Part shown: positions 51,151 through 61,499 of the stretch, piece by piece
Position numbering within the stretch: the first letter of the stretch is position 1
Layout: every line of letters starts with the position of its first letter
Position numbers and translations under genes: made by a program
Origin: Viscum album
Lineage: Eukaryota; Streptophyta; Magnoliopsida; Santalales; Viscaceae
NCBI GenBank assembly: GCA_963277665.1
Contig: OY728163.1
Location: 1,900,430,644-1,900,494,643 of the forward strand
Reading direction: 5' to 3'
Length of the DNA: 64,000 nt
The notes under the pieces: generated by a model
What the model was told of the DNA's origin: nothing
Seen by the model: the letters and a program-made list of their open reading frames with translations, nothing else
Databases searched by the model: none

Positions 51151-52949
51151 CTACTCATCATCTGATGCTGCATCGTCACCCTCTCCACCTTCATCTCCAC
51201 CACCTGCTGCCACCTGTAAGAACATTATATTGAAAATTAAATATTGTTGCATATTTATAATAAAAATTAAAACCAATAAAAGTTTTCAAACTAAATGATT
51301 TTGATTTTTTTGTGATTTACCTGCTCACCAATACCCGATGCACTACCACCGGGGGCATATCTGCTCATATGCTGACGTATTTCAAGCAACTCTTTCTGTA
51401 AATCAGATATCTGATTCCCCTGCTGGTGAACTGTGTTTCGTAGAGCAGACATCTCCCTCTGAGCATCTTCAGGTATGAAATGACTATAACCAGGAGTAGA
51501 TGAGGCCGAAATCCCTGATGTCATGTGAAAGACCTCAGATGGTATGGGTCCCAAACCCATCCCGCGCACTCTACCAGGATGCTCCTTCCCAAGGACTTGA
51601 CCAACCGGGTCATCCTGGGAGACTGAGTAGGATTTCCCCGGATTGGAATCCCATATTTCTTTAATTTTTACCTATAAATCAAATATAAATATATATTAAC
51701 ACAGTAAAAACTGATATTAAGTTATTATAATAAATAATTGACTTCATACCCCAACTTCTCTGGCAGGTTCATTAACAAAATTTCCATCTGTTTTTTTATG
51801 AACATCCAGCCACAGTTCTGTTCGGGATGCTTCATGCCCTAAACTCTGTGACTGCATTAAACAAAGATAAATCATCAATCAAATATGTTAAATAGATAAT
51901 ATTATCTTATAAATATTTAAACTAATTAAAAGATTACCAATGACATTCGGCTTCTTGAAAAGCTTTTTGAACCCGCAGTGTGCGGGATTACCTGCTTCGC
52001 CCGGTTTGAAGCATTCTTTCTTGAGAGATCCTGAAATAAATAAAATTCAATTTAACAGTATTGTATTCAATGTCTATATCCTCTTCATGTACATGTATAA
52101 ATGTAAAATGAGGATAATATAATAATATATATTTCAATACCATCCGCTTCTCATCACGATGTCTATCGACAAAAACCTTCCACTGTTCTTTCGGTACCCC
52201 ACTGGGTATCTTCTCATACATCTGCTACACGGTCAACAAAGAATCGTTGACATCACACCACAACCTCCATTTGAAATATTTCCATTTTTTTCCAAGATTT
52301 TTCAATGTCCACTTCCGTGCTATCACATCAGCAACGGTAAAGTGGAAGAACATCTGTATACAGAAATTCATTTTGAATATATTAGTAAAATGACATTCAA
52401 TTAAACCATAAAGTAATAAAATTACCTTTATCTGAGAATCATAAACTTCATTTTTCCAGTTTGGAGGCATATGTCTCCAATCATCATACGAAATAGGCAG
52501 GGAAACGGGCTCCGCTGCCAGCTGACCTATAATCTGACCAAGTAAACCTGCGGCGTCATCCGTCGGGACCCCATAAGAATCAAATGGCACCACTATCTTC
52601 TTTCCATGCATGTTCCAAACATCAGAAATTTTTATGTCTCTTTCCACGGTTTCATTATCTTCATCTGCAATGAGCAAAAAATTACTATAAACAAAATGCA
52701 ATAAATTTATTTAATTAAAATTTGTACCTATGACTGCGACCCTCCAGAATGTCCGTGATGAACTGGAGGGGGCGTGTCGCTGCCCCGCTGCTGAAGCTCC
52801 TGTAGGGGGAGGCGATGAATCATCCTCTAATGAGGCATCCACTGATGGTGTCAGAGATGGTGCAGGGGGAGATGATGCCGTGGGGACAGACGGATCATCA
52901 TCTGTCGCAGAAGAAGAAGGAATAGTGTACCGCTTCTTCCTTGGCATTC
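51151..52949 (-). pseudogene. CACTA TNP1-type part of the transposase locus, exons 4-10, one stop
   Basis: Exons inferred from GT/AG sites and frame: 52,949-52,728; 52,664-52,426; 52,353-52,141; 52,030-51,938; 51,851-51,750; 51,671-51,321; 51,213-51,151 (stop TAG). The first is low-complexity (Ser/Pro/Asp-rich after RKKRYTIPSSS). The next gives SYDDWRHMPPNWKNEVYDSQ. The third has WTLKNLGKKWKYFKWRLWCD and VPKEQWKVFVDRHRDEKR, the TNP1/transposase_24 (PF03004) core. The fourth has NRAKQVIPHTAGSKSFSRSR, a hallmark of that family. The sixth has GQVLGKEHPGRVRGMGLGPI and a Leu/Gln-rich coiled coil. A TAG at 52,225-52,227 interrupts the third; CAG to TAG is the simplest reading. It could instead be a separate gene starting at the ATG at 52,956, but a good AG acceptor at 52,950 favours one locus with tnp2. 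Confidence 0.82.
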
Positions 52950-53129
52950 CTGTCATTTAATCAAATAAAATTAAGTTCAGAATATATATTTCAAAAAATT
53001 TATGCAGAAAAAAAATTAAAAATGATAATAGATGCCCAGTATTAACAAACAAAATATATATAACAATGATAATGAATGACTACAGAAATGAAACAAGTAG
53101 TTGCTGAATGAATAAATAATTGTACATAC

Positions 53130-56100
53130 AATCATTTTCCCCTTCAATCATGTCGGTTTCCTGCTCCATTGCTTCATCCACTTCATTCATCCTTGCTAGA
53201 CCAATATTTTCAATATCATGATGGAAAAATAATTCTGCGTCCTGTTGTTGATGAAATTCAATTGCAGAGGTCAAATCTTCCACTTCATCACCCATATCAT
53301 ACAAATCTCTTTGTATTACGTGAGTAACTACACTCCACCCTTCATCCACAACATCATTCACATAATATACCATTTTTGCCTGCGATGCTAAGATATATGG
53401 ATCATGCAGTTCACGATCACCAACATCCATCAAGTGAGAGAAGTTTACAGAAGTAAATTGCAAGGAATCTCTTTTAACACCTCTGATAAAATCTACCCAT
53501 TTGCATTTGAATAAAACAACAGAAAAATGCCCGTGGTAGTTTAATTCAATAATATCATGCAGCTTTCCATAGTATTCCACTTCAGCAAATGTAAAAATAC
53601 CACTATTCTATGTTTTCAAACCCACTTCTCGATCGACTGTACGAAATCTAAAACCATTCACATTATAAGCGTTGAACTTTCTAACTTGTTTTATAGGACC
53701 TCTAGCAAGAAACTTCAAATCTTCTGAAAAGTAAGCTCGAGTATCAGTATTCATGATCTGAAAAAAAATATATAATTTAATAGATTTGAAAATTGTATGT
53801 GTCAAAGTAATATTCGTATTTATTGCAATATTTATAAACTTACACGTCGTGCAAACCATTCTACCAGCTCTTTATTCACAGCTTTCGTTATATCTTTTTC
53901 ATTTCGTGTTCGGCTTCTCATTCGTCTCTTTGTTTGTATCCTCAACTCTTCAATAAATGGATCTGCAATTTCACTATTCAGCAGCACATATCTATGTGCC
54001 TGTAATAATTCCAATTCTGTTAGTGTCGCGTATGAGGTCCTCCCAACTGATCGGCCAATAGCAGGAAATATTTTTGATTTCTGATGCATTTGAGATTGAT
54101 TTGATGTGTCGTCAACACGTCCAACTCGAGTAAATCTTGTCTCAATATCATCCAAATATCTGGAACAAAAGGTGAGACACTCCTCGGCCAAATAGCCTTC
54201 AGCAATAGAGCCTTCTGGTTGAGCTTTATTTCTCACGTATGCTTTCAAATTCCCAAGATATATGTGAAAAAAAATAATAATATTATGCATTTATTTAAAT
54301 TCCAAAAAATGTTTACTTAACTGGAAACATATAAATAAAATACCTCTCAATTGGATACATCCATCGATAATGAACGGGGCCTCCTAATTTAGCTTCGTCA
54401 ACCAAATGCACAGTTAAATGCATCATGACAGTAAAAACGATGGAGGGAAGATCATCTCCATTGCACAAAGGGTCAATACAAACCTCTCCTGTAGGTTGTC
54501 AAGCTGAAATGGATGTAGAGCTTTCTCACATAACTGTCTAAAAAATGTGCAGAAATGGAGTACAACAACAGTAACTTTTTCAGGTAATAATGTACGCAAT
54601 GCCAATGGTAGTAACTGTTGTAACAAAACATGTGAATCGTGACTTTTCAATCCATATAACTTACGATTCTTCAAGTCAACACACCTCGAGATGTTACTCG
54701 AATACCCATCAGATACCTTCACATTCTTTAAAATTTGAAGGAACGTATCTTTATCCCTATTTTTCAATGAAAAAATGGCCGGAGCATACTTTTCATTCTC
54801 ATCTGGCCAGAGATCACGTTTTATGTTCATTACTTGTAAGTCTTTGCGAGCATTGAGATGATCCTTCGACTTTCCATGCTCATTAAGTAATGTGAAAATC
54901 AAATTATCACATACATTCTTCTCAATATGCATCACATCAAGATTGTGGCGCAAATAATTAAATTACCAATACGGAAGTTTGAAGAATATACTTTTTTTCT
55001 TCCATTGTTGCGTTCTGATTTCACTTGACGATGCACTTCACACTCGTTTTCCGCTATCATTCAAATGATGAACCTTCCCAAATTCTATTTTAACATTTTC
55101 AAGCTGTTTCAATATTTCAGAACCGGTTAACAACTTTGGAGGTGGTCTACGATCAATGCAACCATTAAATTTTGATTTGTTCAGCCGAAATCTATGAGAT
55201 GCATCAAGAAATCTTCGATGGCATAAGAAGCACCATTTTCTACTGTGAGGTAGCCGTTTGGGCTCGAAATCAAAGTTACAAACGGGAAAAGCCAAACCCA
55301 TATAAGTGTTCCAACCAGATAAATTCCCAAGCCCAGGGAAGTCACTAATGGTCCACATTAAAGCAGCATGCATTTTAAACATTGTTTTAGAAGAAACATC
55401 AAATGTCTCAACACCGTTGCTCCATAAATCCTGCAATTCTTCAATCAAAGGCTGCATGTATACATCAATATCATTTCCAGGCATTTGTTTTCCAGGAATA
55501 ATCATCGAAATGATAAAAGATGTTTGTTGCATACACATCCACGGAGGCAGATTATAAGGGATCAAAACAACTGGCCAAATGCTATAACTCGTACTCAAAG
55601 TCCCAAATGGGTTGAATCCATTGGCAGCCAATCCCAATCGAACATTCCTAGGATCAGCTGAGAAATCTGGATGTAATGAATCAAATGTCTTCCACGATTG
55701 GGAATCTCGTGGATGTCTCATTAACCCATCATTGTTATTATCTACAGCATGCCACTTCATGTGTTCAGCGGTTTTTGATGACATGAATAATCTTTGCAAT
55801 CAAGGCTTCAAAGGAAAGTAACGCAAAACTTTTGCAGGTGTGTTCCTTTTCTTCTTCTCCGTGAAATTATGTTCAGTCATACTTCCAACATCACCCTTTG
55901 ACTGCCATCTAGAAGAAGAACATTTCTTACAATTCTGTCTACTTGAATCCTCTCCCCAGTAAAGCATACAATCATTGGGACACGCATGTATTTTTGTATA
56001 ATTCAGACCAAGCTTGTTAACAACTTTTTTCATATCATAAAACGATTCTGGGATTTTTGCTTCAGGAAATGCATCACGAATCAATTCCAATAACATGGAC

Positions 56101-56744
56101 ATTACCTTATTTGTAATTCCACATAGACATTTGATATGGTACAACTTCAGTAGAAATGAAAGCTTTGAATATTTCAAACACCCACTATACAACTCTTGAT
56201 TTCCATCGTCAACTAAATCATGAAATGCATTTTCCTCACTAAAGTTTTCCCTTACATTTGGCTCCACAGAATCAAGAGGATCCAATGATATGTTACAATC
56301 TTGATCTGCTTGTGTTACAGTCTCAGAAACATCACTTGTCACGTTGCAATTTGTAGCACCCTCTTCTAGTTGTTCTGATATGTTTTGATGCTCATAGTGG
56401 TGTCTTGCAGTGCCGAATGCATCATTTATGAGGTTTTGCATTTCATTTTCCATTGTCGAAGAACTTGGGACCTCATTCTGTGGATTAACATCAGTCCTCA
56501 ATCTTTCTGTATTGTTTGATTCTCCATTCCAAATCCAACACAAATATTGCTCAGGGAATTGCTTCAGTATTAAATGTTCATAAACTTCATCTCTCTTCAA
56601 CCATGTTCTAAATTTACATTTAGGACATGGACATCTTATTCTCCCTTCAACAGATCGATTAGAAATTGCAAAATCGAAAAACCCATTCAAACCCTTAACA
56701 TATTGAGATGTGTTCCTCGGTAATGTGATCCAGCTTTTATCCAT
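53130..56744 (-). pseudogene. CACTA tnp2-type transposase with DUF4218 and DUF4216, broken by stops
   Basis: This gene encodes the catalytic transposase. I place the start at the ATG at 56,744 because MDKSWITLPRNTSQYVKGLN is the usual opening of the transposase-associated domain, followed by RIRCPCPKC. Next comes the tnp2 (PF02992) region: ACPNDCMLYWGED, then DPRNVRLGLAANGFNPFGTL, then YNLPPWMCMQQTSFIISMII and WTISDFPGLGNLSGWNTYMG. LRHNLDVMHIEKNVCDNLIF then leads into DUF4218 (HFCTFFRQLCEKALHP, LCAMEMIFPPSF). After an intron (54,343 down to about 54,265) comes NLKAYVRNKAQPEGSIAEGY, then exon 3 (53,757-53,130) with DUF4216. In-frame stops: TGA 55,800-55,802, TGA 55,038-55,040, TAA 54,963-54,965, TAG 53,608-53,610. 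A one-base loss in a T run near 54,430 shifts the frame, and the exon 2 acceptor seems to have lost its AG. Apart from these the reading frame is continuous. Confidence 0.92.
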
Positions 56745-57430
56745 GTATATCACAATGTACCTACACAAAATATACGATAGTGTAAGATTACAGAAACATA
56801 ATATAATAAAGATGAACCATTGACCATAAAGTATGCATAATATAATAAAGATGATTCATTGACCACATTTACCATTTCAGACCAACTGAACAAGTCTGGT
56901 CCATAGGAGACAGCGTCAACACCTCATTGAGGAGCAATAAGAATATCGGGATACACACTTATCATAACACCATCGATCACACATTTATGTTGCCTCAAAC
57001 AACACCCCTTTGATGTGTGATCGAAACTGATCATAATGCATTTTAAATCAAGTTAACTACATTCATTGAAACCATTTTCACAATGGGTAATGTTTGTTTT
57101 ATTGTTCTAGGGAAATCTAAATGGCCACATTTAAGTTTTGGGGTTCATCTTGTGATGGAAGCATGAGACATGGTGTTTGAATTTCTTGAATAAATTAGTG
57201 ATAATGACCCTCCTAAGGTGGAGAGAATTATGTTAGTCATGGAAATGTGGAGAAAACTGTAGAGTGGATGTGGAGGAATCAAGGTTCCAAATAGAAACCT
57301 ATAAGGGACATGTTTGGGGGTTCTTAGGGAAGGCCAGGTGGAACTTCGATATGGTGTGTGAGGTAAATTAAGTAGGCCACCACTAATGGTTTCTAATGCA
57401 TAATCTAGTCCATGAATATAAAACAAACAA
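56745..57430. other. CACTA transposase 5' flank
   Basis: No coding similarity on either strand. It should hold 5' untranslated sequence or an intron of the transposase transcript, since the promoter end of the element is at about 60 kb. Confidence 0.5.
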
Positions 57431-57434
57431 TAGT

Positions 57435-57762
57435 TGTTGTACCCCTCTCTCTTGGATTTTAATGATCACAATCACTCTATTTGTGTTCTAACTTGTTTTC
57501 AAGTGTTTTTGATGTTAGGAAAAAGATTTCCTAGGATCTCACCCAAGAAAGCTGAAAATGGATTGAATGAGTCTACCGGCCAACCGGTGGATTTCCACCG
57601 GCCAGCCGGTATGGGCATCGGCCAGCCGGTTCCTACCCACCGGCCAGCCGGAGGAGCCAGGCAGTAGGCTTTCCCACTGCCTGGTGTCACCGGCCAGCCG
57701 GTGGATGACCACCGGCCAGCTGGTGAGACACCACCGGCCAGCCGGTGTGCCCAGTCAATCCT
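57435..57762 (+). repeat. LTR-like piece with CCGGCCAGCCGG palindrome cluster
   Basis: It begins tgttgtacccc and runs through ttttaatgatcacaatcact, the style of a plant copia LTR start. At 57,577-57,750 there are seven copies of accggccagccggt (three with one or two changes) at about 20-40 base spacing. Each copy is a near-perfect palindrome apart from the central two bases. Clusters of this sort occur in some plant LTRs, but no LTR end or partner is visible, so the origin is uncertain. It abuts the helicase fragment. Confidence 0.5.
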
Positions 57763-57764
57763 TC

Positions 57765-58125
57765 TGGTGGATCCTAAACTGCGGAAAGTACTAATTATGG
57801 GTGCCATTTTTCATTGCTACGATCCTGTTCTTACCACTGTGGTCGGATGTAGCGTCATGGATACTTTAGTTCTTCCTCAAGATAAAAAGCGCTTTAGCTG
57901 TAATGGTAAAATCTAGATTTTCTGCAAAGGATTACAGTGATCGTTTGGCACTTCATCTGATTTATGAGAGATGGAATGAAGCTGAAAAGAAAGGATCAGT
58001 GTATGAGTATTGCTGGGAAAAAGTTCATCATGTGGAAACTTTAAAGACAATTCATGCTATTCAAAAGTAATATTTTAGAAATGCTGGACTGTTGGATAGA
58101 AATGCGGGCTAGTCACATGATCTTC
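57765..58125 (+). pseudogene. Captured fragment of a DEAH/DEIH-box RNA helicase gene (NIH/HVT1-like)
   Basis: The + strand, opposite to the transposase, reads VDPKLRKVLIMGAIFHCYDP, then VLTTVVGCSVMDTLVLPQDK, and after a small frame change KSRFSAKDYSDRLALHLIYE, RWNEAEKKGSVYEYCWE, then TLKTIHAIQK and AGLLDRNAG. In plant DExH-box helicases the region just after the helicase core (HA2 domain) has this order: 'pKLrKvLiMGaiF.C.dPvLTi.aglSvrdPf.lP.dKk', 'fSa.DySDh.Al..a.egW..Ae..gs.yeyCW.nfLs.qTl.aI..lrkqf'. A frame change and stops show it is dead. Similarity fades soon after SHDLR (about 58,125). No introns are seen in the fragment. It lies wholly inside the CACTA element, so it was captured by it or by a retroelement nested in it. 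Confidence 0.85.
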
Positions 58126-58507
58126 GATAAAGCCTGTATGGTTTGTTAAGTCATGCTATAACCATGAGGAATGGGTTATCCATTTCCACTTGGTTTATTC
58201 TCCCCCTTTCCTTATTTTTTCATTGAATTTACCCCACCTCTTGTAAATCATGGTTAGGGAACACAATAACTACTAACTGGGCTCTGATCGTATTACTTGA
58301 GCTAGATAGGCACTTTTTCAACCTTTTGTGTCCTAAAAACCCTAGACACCCCAAAAACTGTTCATACATCCAGTAAACATTTTGATATCCCAAAATTATC
58401 TATTTAAAGTAAAATTGAAATGAGAAAGTACCTGAAAAAATCATAGAATATCATACCCTCCCTAACATGAAATGTCTTAGCTTTGAGCCACATTTCAAAG
58501 TATCACT
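58126..58507. other. Non-coding CACTA interior with a primer-site-like sequence
   Basis: At 58,280-58,291, gctctgatcgta resembles the reverse complement of the tRNA-Met primer site (gctctgatacca) over its first eight bases. With the LTR-like piece at 57,435 it could mark remains of a retroelement. The rest has no recognisable content. Confidence 0.35.
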
Positions 58508-58690
58508 AAGCTTTGTCAGAAAAGAGATTGAACCACTATGCCTACATATTCATCTCCCCTCCCATGTATCTTCTTTAATGGTACTATATAGTAATAAAAG
58601 CTTTGTTAAAAAAGAGATTGGACCACTATGCCTACATATTCATCTCCCCTCCCATGTCTCTTCTTTAATGGTACTATGTAGTAATAAAAC
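58508..58690. repeat. 90-bp tandem duplication inside CACTA
   Basis: Two adjacent copies (starting at 58,508 and 58,598), each containing cactatgcctacatattcat, differ at only a few positions, so the duplication is recent. An 89-codon open frame crosses both but has no domain. Confidence 0.9.
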
Positions 58691-59660
58691 TAGAACAAAA
58701 GGTACAATACTACCTTGCAAAACCATCCCATTGTGATCCATAAAATGAACTAGATTCTCTTAAAGTATGATTCGACCTCCAACAAAAATTCAGCCACATG
58801 GACTCTATAGAGAAGTCTAGGAAACATCACCTAAAATGAAACATAAAGAAATAATTCACATAAAGTCATACCATCATGGAATATCCAATATATTCCCCAT
58901 CGGCCCGATCCTCTTCAAAACACATTAATCAAAACGCTTGACACCATCTTACCATTTTTTCAAAACATTATCTCTAAACAAAAAATCACATGATAGAAAA
59001 CTCACTTTGAAATCATGCTTTACACCTTAAAACACATTTTAAATGTTTAGGATAATTTCTATCAACCACATTAGGAGATACATTCCGAGAAATAAAACCA
59101 ATAATATATATAAAAAGATATACAATATTCAATTGATAAAATAATGAATAATAGATTAAAAAACATCCATACTATCATGGAATTCAAATAATGGTAACAT
59201 GAATATGGAAACTACCTAAAACTCAAGCCATTCTAAAATAGATGATGGAATCTCAAATTTTAATATTTTCAAATGCACACATATTCACCTTAACTTATAT
59301 GTAATGATACCTAGTCCATATATACATATTAAGGTGTACAAATATGTATAAGGGATCTATACATATTTGAATATACTTTCATATACCCCTTTTCAATGAT
59401 ACACATATTCATTTTCATATACACATATAAGAACATATAGCCCCATGATATATATTAATACTTTCAAGGTTGAATATATATAAATGGAGAACTTATATAT
59501 AGATTCTTAATTATGAATACACATGTAATCCTTTGATGATGACAGCTCAAACCTGCCAAAATGAAGACCAAAACACACTACAACGATATTTGGAATATAA
59601 AAATCACAATATCCCTAATTAAAATGTGGAAAAAATAAAAATTATATATAAATAAACCTG
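58691..59660. other. AT-rich CACTA interior, nothing recognised
   Basis: No open frame or repeat beyond short AT runs. By position it would be leader or intron of the transposase transcript. Confidence 0.5.
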
Positions 59661-59684
59661 AAAATTATAGTGGGAGGACTGAAA

Positions 59685-59910
59685 TTATGGTGCGGGGGTT
59701 GCCGGAGGCCGCGGGGGGTGTGGCGGTCGCCGGAGGGCGCGGGGGGCGCGAGGGGCGCGGGGGCGCGGGGGTCACCGGCGGTCGAGGGGGGGGGGGGGGT
59801 GCAGGGTTCGCCAGGGGGATCGGGGGCCGCGGGGGTCGCCGGAGGGTGCGGGCGTCGTCGGAGGGCGCGGGTGTCGCCGGAGGGCGCGGGTGTCGCCGGA
59901 GGTAGCGAGA
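59685..59910. repeat. GC-rich minisatellite at the promoter end of CACTA
   Basis: Very GC- and CpG-rich, built from gtcgccggagggcgcgg-like units. The last four start at 59,835, 59,854, 59,873 and 59,892, a clean 19-base period; earlier units are irregular, and there is a run of 14 G at 59,786-59,799. In maize Spm the GC-rich start of the transcribed region (downstream control region) governs activity through methylation. This tract sits about where that would be, but function is inferred. Open frames on both strands across it (for example 59,670-60,143) are by-products of composition. Confidence 0.7.
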
Positions 59911-60013
59911 GGGGGATCAGGGAAGAGGGGAGGGTTTGTGAGGGGGATTGGGGAAGAGGGGTACACGATAGGGTCGGGGAAAGCGTCGCGGCTTTTCAAA
60001 ATAGATTGGGTTT

Positions 60014-60107
60014 CGCGGCGGTTTTTAACAAACCGCCGCTAAATCTTTCACTGATAACGTTTAGCGGCGGTTTTGTGAACCGCCGCCACAAAACCGCCGC
60101 TAAACAC
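60014..60107. repeat. Right subterminal repeats of CACTA
   Basis: Five gcggcgg/ccgccgc units, partly in inverted pairs with ttagcggcggttttg, matching the left array in sequence but far fewer. They lie just inside the right terminal repeat. Confidence 0.88.
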
Positions 60108-60113
60108 TGTTTA

Positions 60114-60123
60114 TGTTGTAGTG
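60114..60123 (-). repeat. Right terminal inverted repeat of CACTA
   Basis: tgttgtagtg, the reverse complement of the left CACTACAACA, followed by target duplication AGG at 60,124-60,126. Confidence 0.95.
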
Positions 60124-60549
60124 AGGGAAAACAACAACTGTAAAGTAAAAGCCGCTACACCGAGCTGTCCACTGGAAATTCCACCTGAAGGGTGGGTACG
60201 GATAGCTCCACTGCTCCTTGGGTCCCGCCGTCCGCTCCGGGCACATCCCGCCCAGTGGTCCACCTCCAGGTACCGTTCTGCTCTGCAAGCCTCAGCCACG
60301 ATCAACGCTGTCCGTCGTCTGCAACCAACACAAAGTAGTGCGGGCATAGCCCGTGCAGGGGTGAGTATAAGCTACTCAGTAGGGACCCCGAGACCCCTGA
60401 AGGTCTCCCAAAATCCACAAAGGATAAACCACAAAGGAAGATACAATCACGAAGTAACAATCGACACTGCTTAGGTATATGCCCATACATATACCTAAGT
60501 CATCAATTCCAATACGCTCCAACCTCCGAGCCCAAGTACAACTCAGTCC

Positions 60550-60885
60550 ACACAGGAAAGTATACGTATTCCATACAGGAAAGCAAAACGAAATCCACAC
60601 AGGATAGCACAACACAATCCACACAGGAAAGCAACAGGATTCAGCTCACACAGGTATACTTCTTCGAAAGACGATAAAGATGATCTATGATCCATCTAAG
60701 TCATCGGACCCACGAAGGATCGATAGGTAACTAACCCCCGCAAAAGACCCACACAGGATCGGGCCCACACAGGACCTGTAGGCGCTGGTTCACACAGGAC
60801 CGCTGAGCGCAGACCCACACAGGATCAGACCCACACAGGATCGGGCCCACACAGGACCTGTAGCACTGATCCACGTAGGATCGCT
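60550..60885. repeat. cacacagga short-motif array in the chromovirus LTR
   Basis: About a dozen copies of ccacacagga followed by t, a or c, with larger repeated blocks such as gggcccacacaggacctgta at 60,766-60,785 and again near 60,842. Spacing is irregular (about 15-60 bases). It lies in the middle of the LTR, with no coding sense. Confidence 0.75.
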
Positions 60886-61079
60886 GAGTGCTGTAGTCGT
60901 CGTCGTCGAATCCACTAAGGATCTCTGTACTGTCGTCGTTGCAGTCACAGTAGCAGTAGCAGTAGCAGTCGCAGCCAGCACTAGGGTTCCCGCACACAGC
61001 AAGCTCGTTCGGGAGGGTCCGCTCCACGAGCCGAGAGGCTGATACATCAACTGTCACATAGTCCAGAGTTGATGTATCC

Positions 61080-61490
61080 AAAAGTTCCGTATCGTCAACA
61101 GGAACTCAACGCAACAGACGGCGCGTCGATCGGACGCCCGGTCTGAGAGTTATTGGCTTTTTCGTCCTAGGGGCCCAGTTGGTTTTTAAGGTAAAACCAA
61201 CCCGACCGTACTCCACCTGCGTCCAAACCTCGGGCGGAGTATGCCAAAAGATCCGTATCACTAAGAGGGACTCAACAAAGCTGACGGCACGTCAATCGGA
61301 CGTCCGTAGCTCAAGATATGAGTGTTTCTGCTCCGAGGGCCCGATTGGTTTCGTGTACGAACCAACCCGGCCGAACTCAAAGTATTCCGAAACTTTGAGT
61401 GCGATATACCGAATCGACTGTCTCGATCCAAGGATCGCATCGCCGCTGACGGTTCGTCAATCGGAGGTCCGTAGCTCAAGTTATGAGTAA
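61080..61490. repeat. Three tandem ~165-bp units in the chromovirus LTR
   Basis: The core cgtcaatcggacgtccgtag occurs at 61,124 (variant), 61,290 and 61,455, spaced 166 and 165 bases. Each is preceded by a tccgtatc...gactcaac-like stretch and followed by a gag.. ttggtttt... accaacccg block. The units are diverged (roughly three quarters alike by eye), so they are old within this LTR family. Confidence 0.75.
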
Positions 61491-61499
61491 AAGACCGAA

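Larger units (their letters stand above)
48463..60123 (-). mobile_element. CACTA (En/Spm) DNA transposon, 11,661 bp, complete ends
   Basis: The left end reads CACTACAACAAATG and the right end, on the other strand, CACTACAACATAAA: 10-bp perfect terminal inverted repeats beginning CACTA. The 3-bp AGG target duplications lie at 48,460-48,462 and 60,124-60,126. Subterminal GCGGCGG-type repeats are at both ends. Inside are a minus-strand transposase locus, a host helicase fragment and several repeat blocks. It is inserted in the chromovirus LTR. Its own transposase is interrupted, but with intact ends it could be moved by a related active copy. Confidence 0.96.

Noticed and set aside
52730..52960. 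76-codon + strand frame opposite the TNP1 exon
   Set aside because: It mirrors a low-complexity Ser/Pro exon of the transposase; the minus-strand exon has splice sites and family context.
54590..54856. 88-codon + strand frame across tnp2/DUF4218
   Set aside because: It is the antisense shadow of a recognised transposase domain on the minus strand.
58280..58291. Primer-binding site of an LTR retrotransposon nested in the CACTA
   Set aside because: Only eight of twelve bases match and no LTR pair or coding region surrounds it; mentioned only as a possibility in the feature list.
59670..60143. 157-codon + strand open frame rich in Gly/Arg
   Set aside because: Open on both strands across a GC-rich minisatellite and running into CACTA subterminal repeats; it has no domain and its composition explains it.
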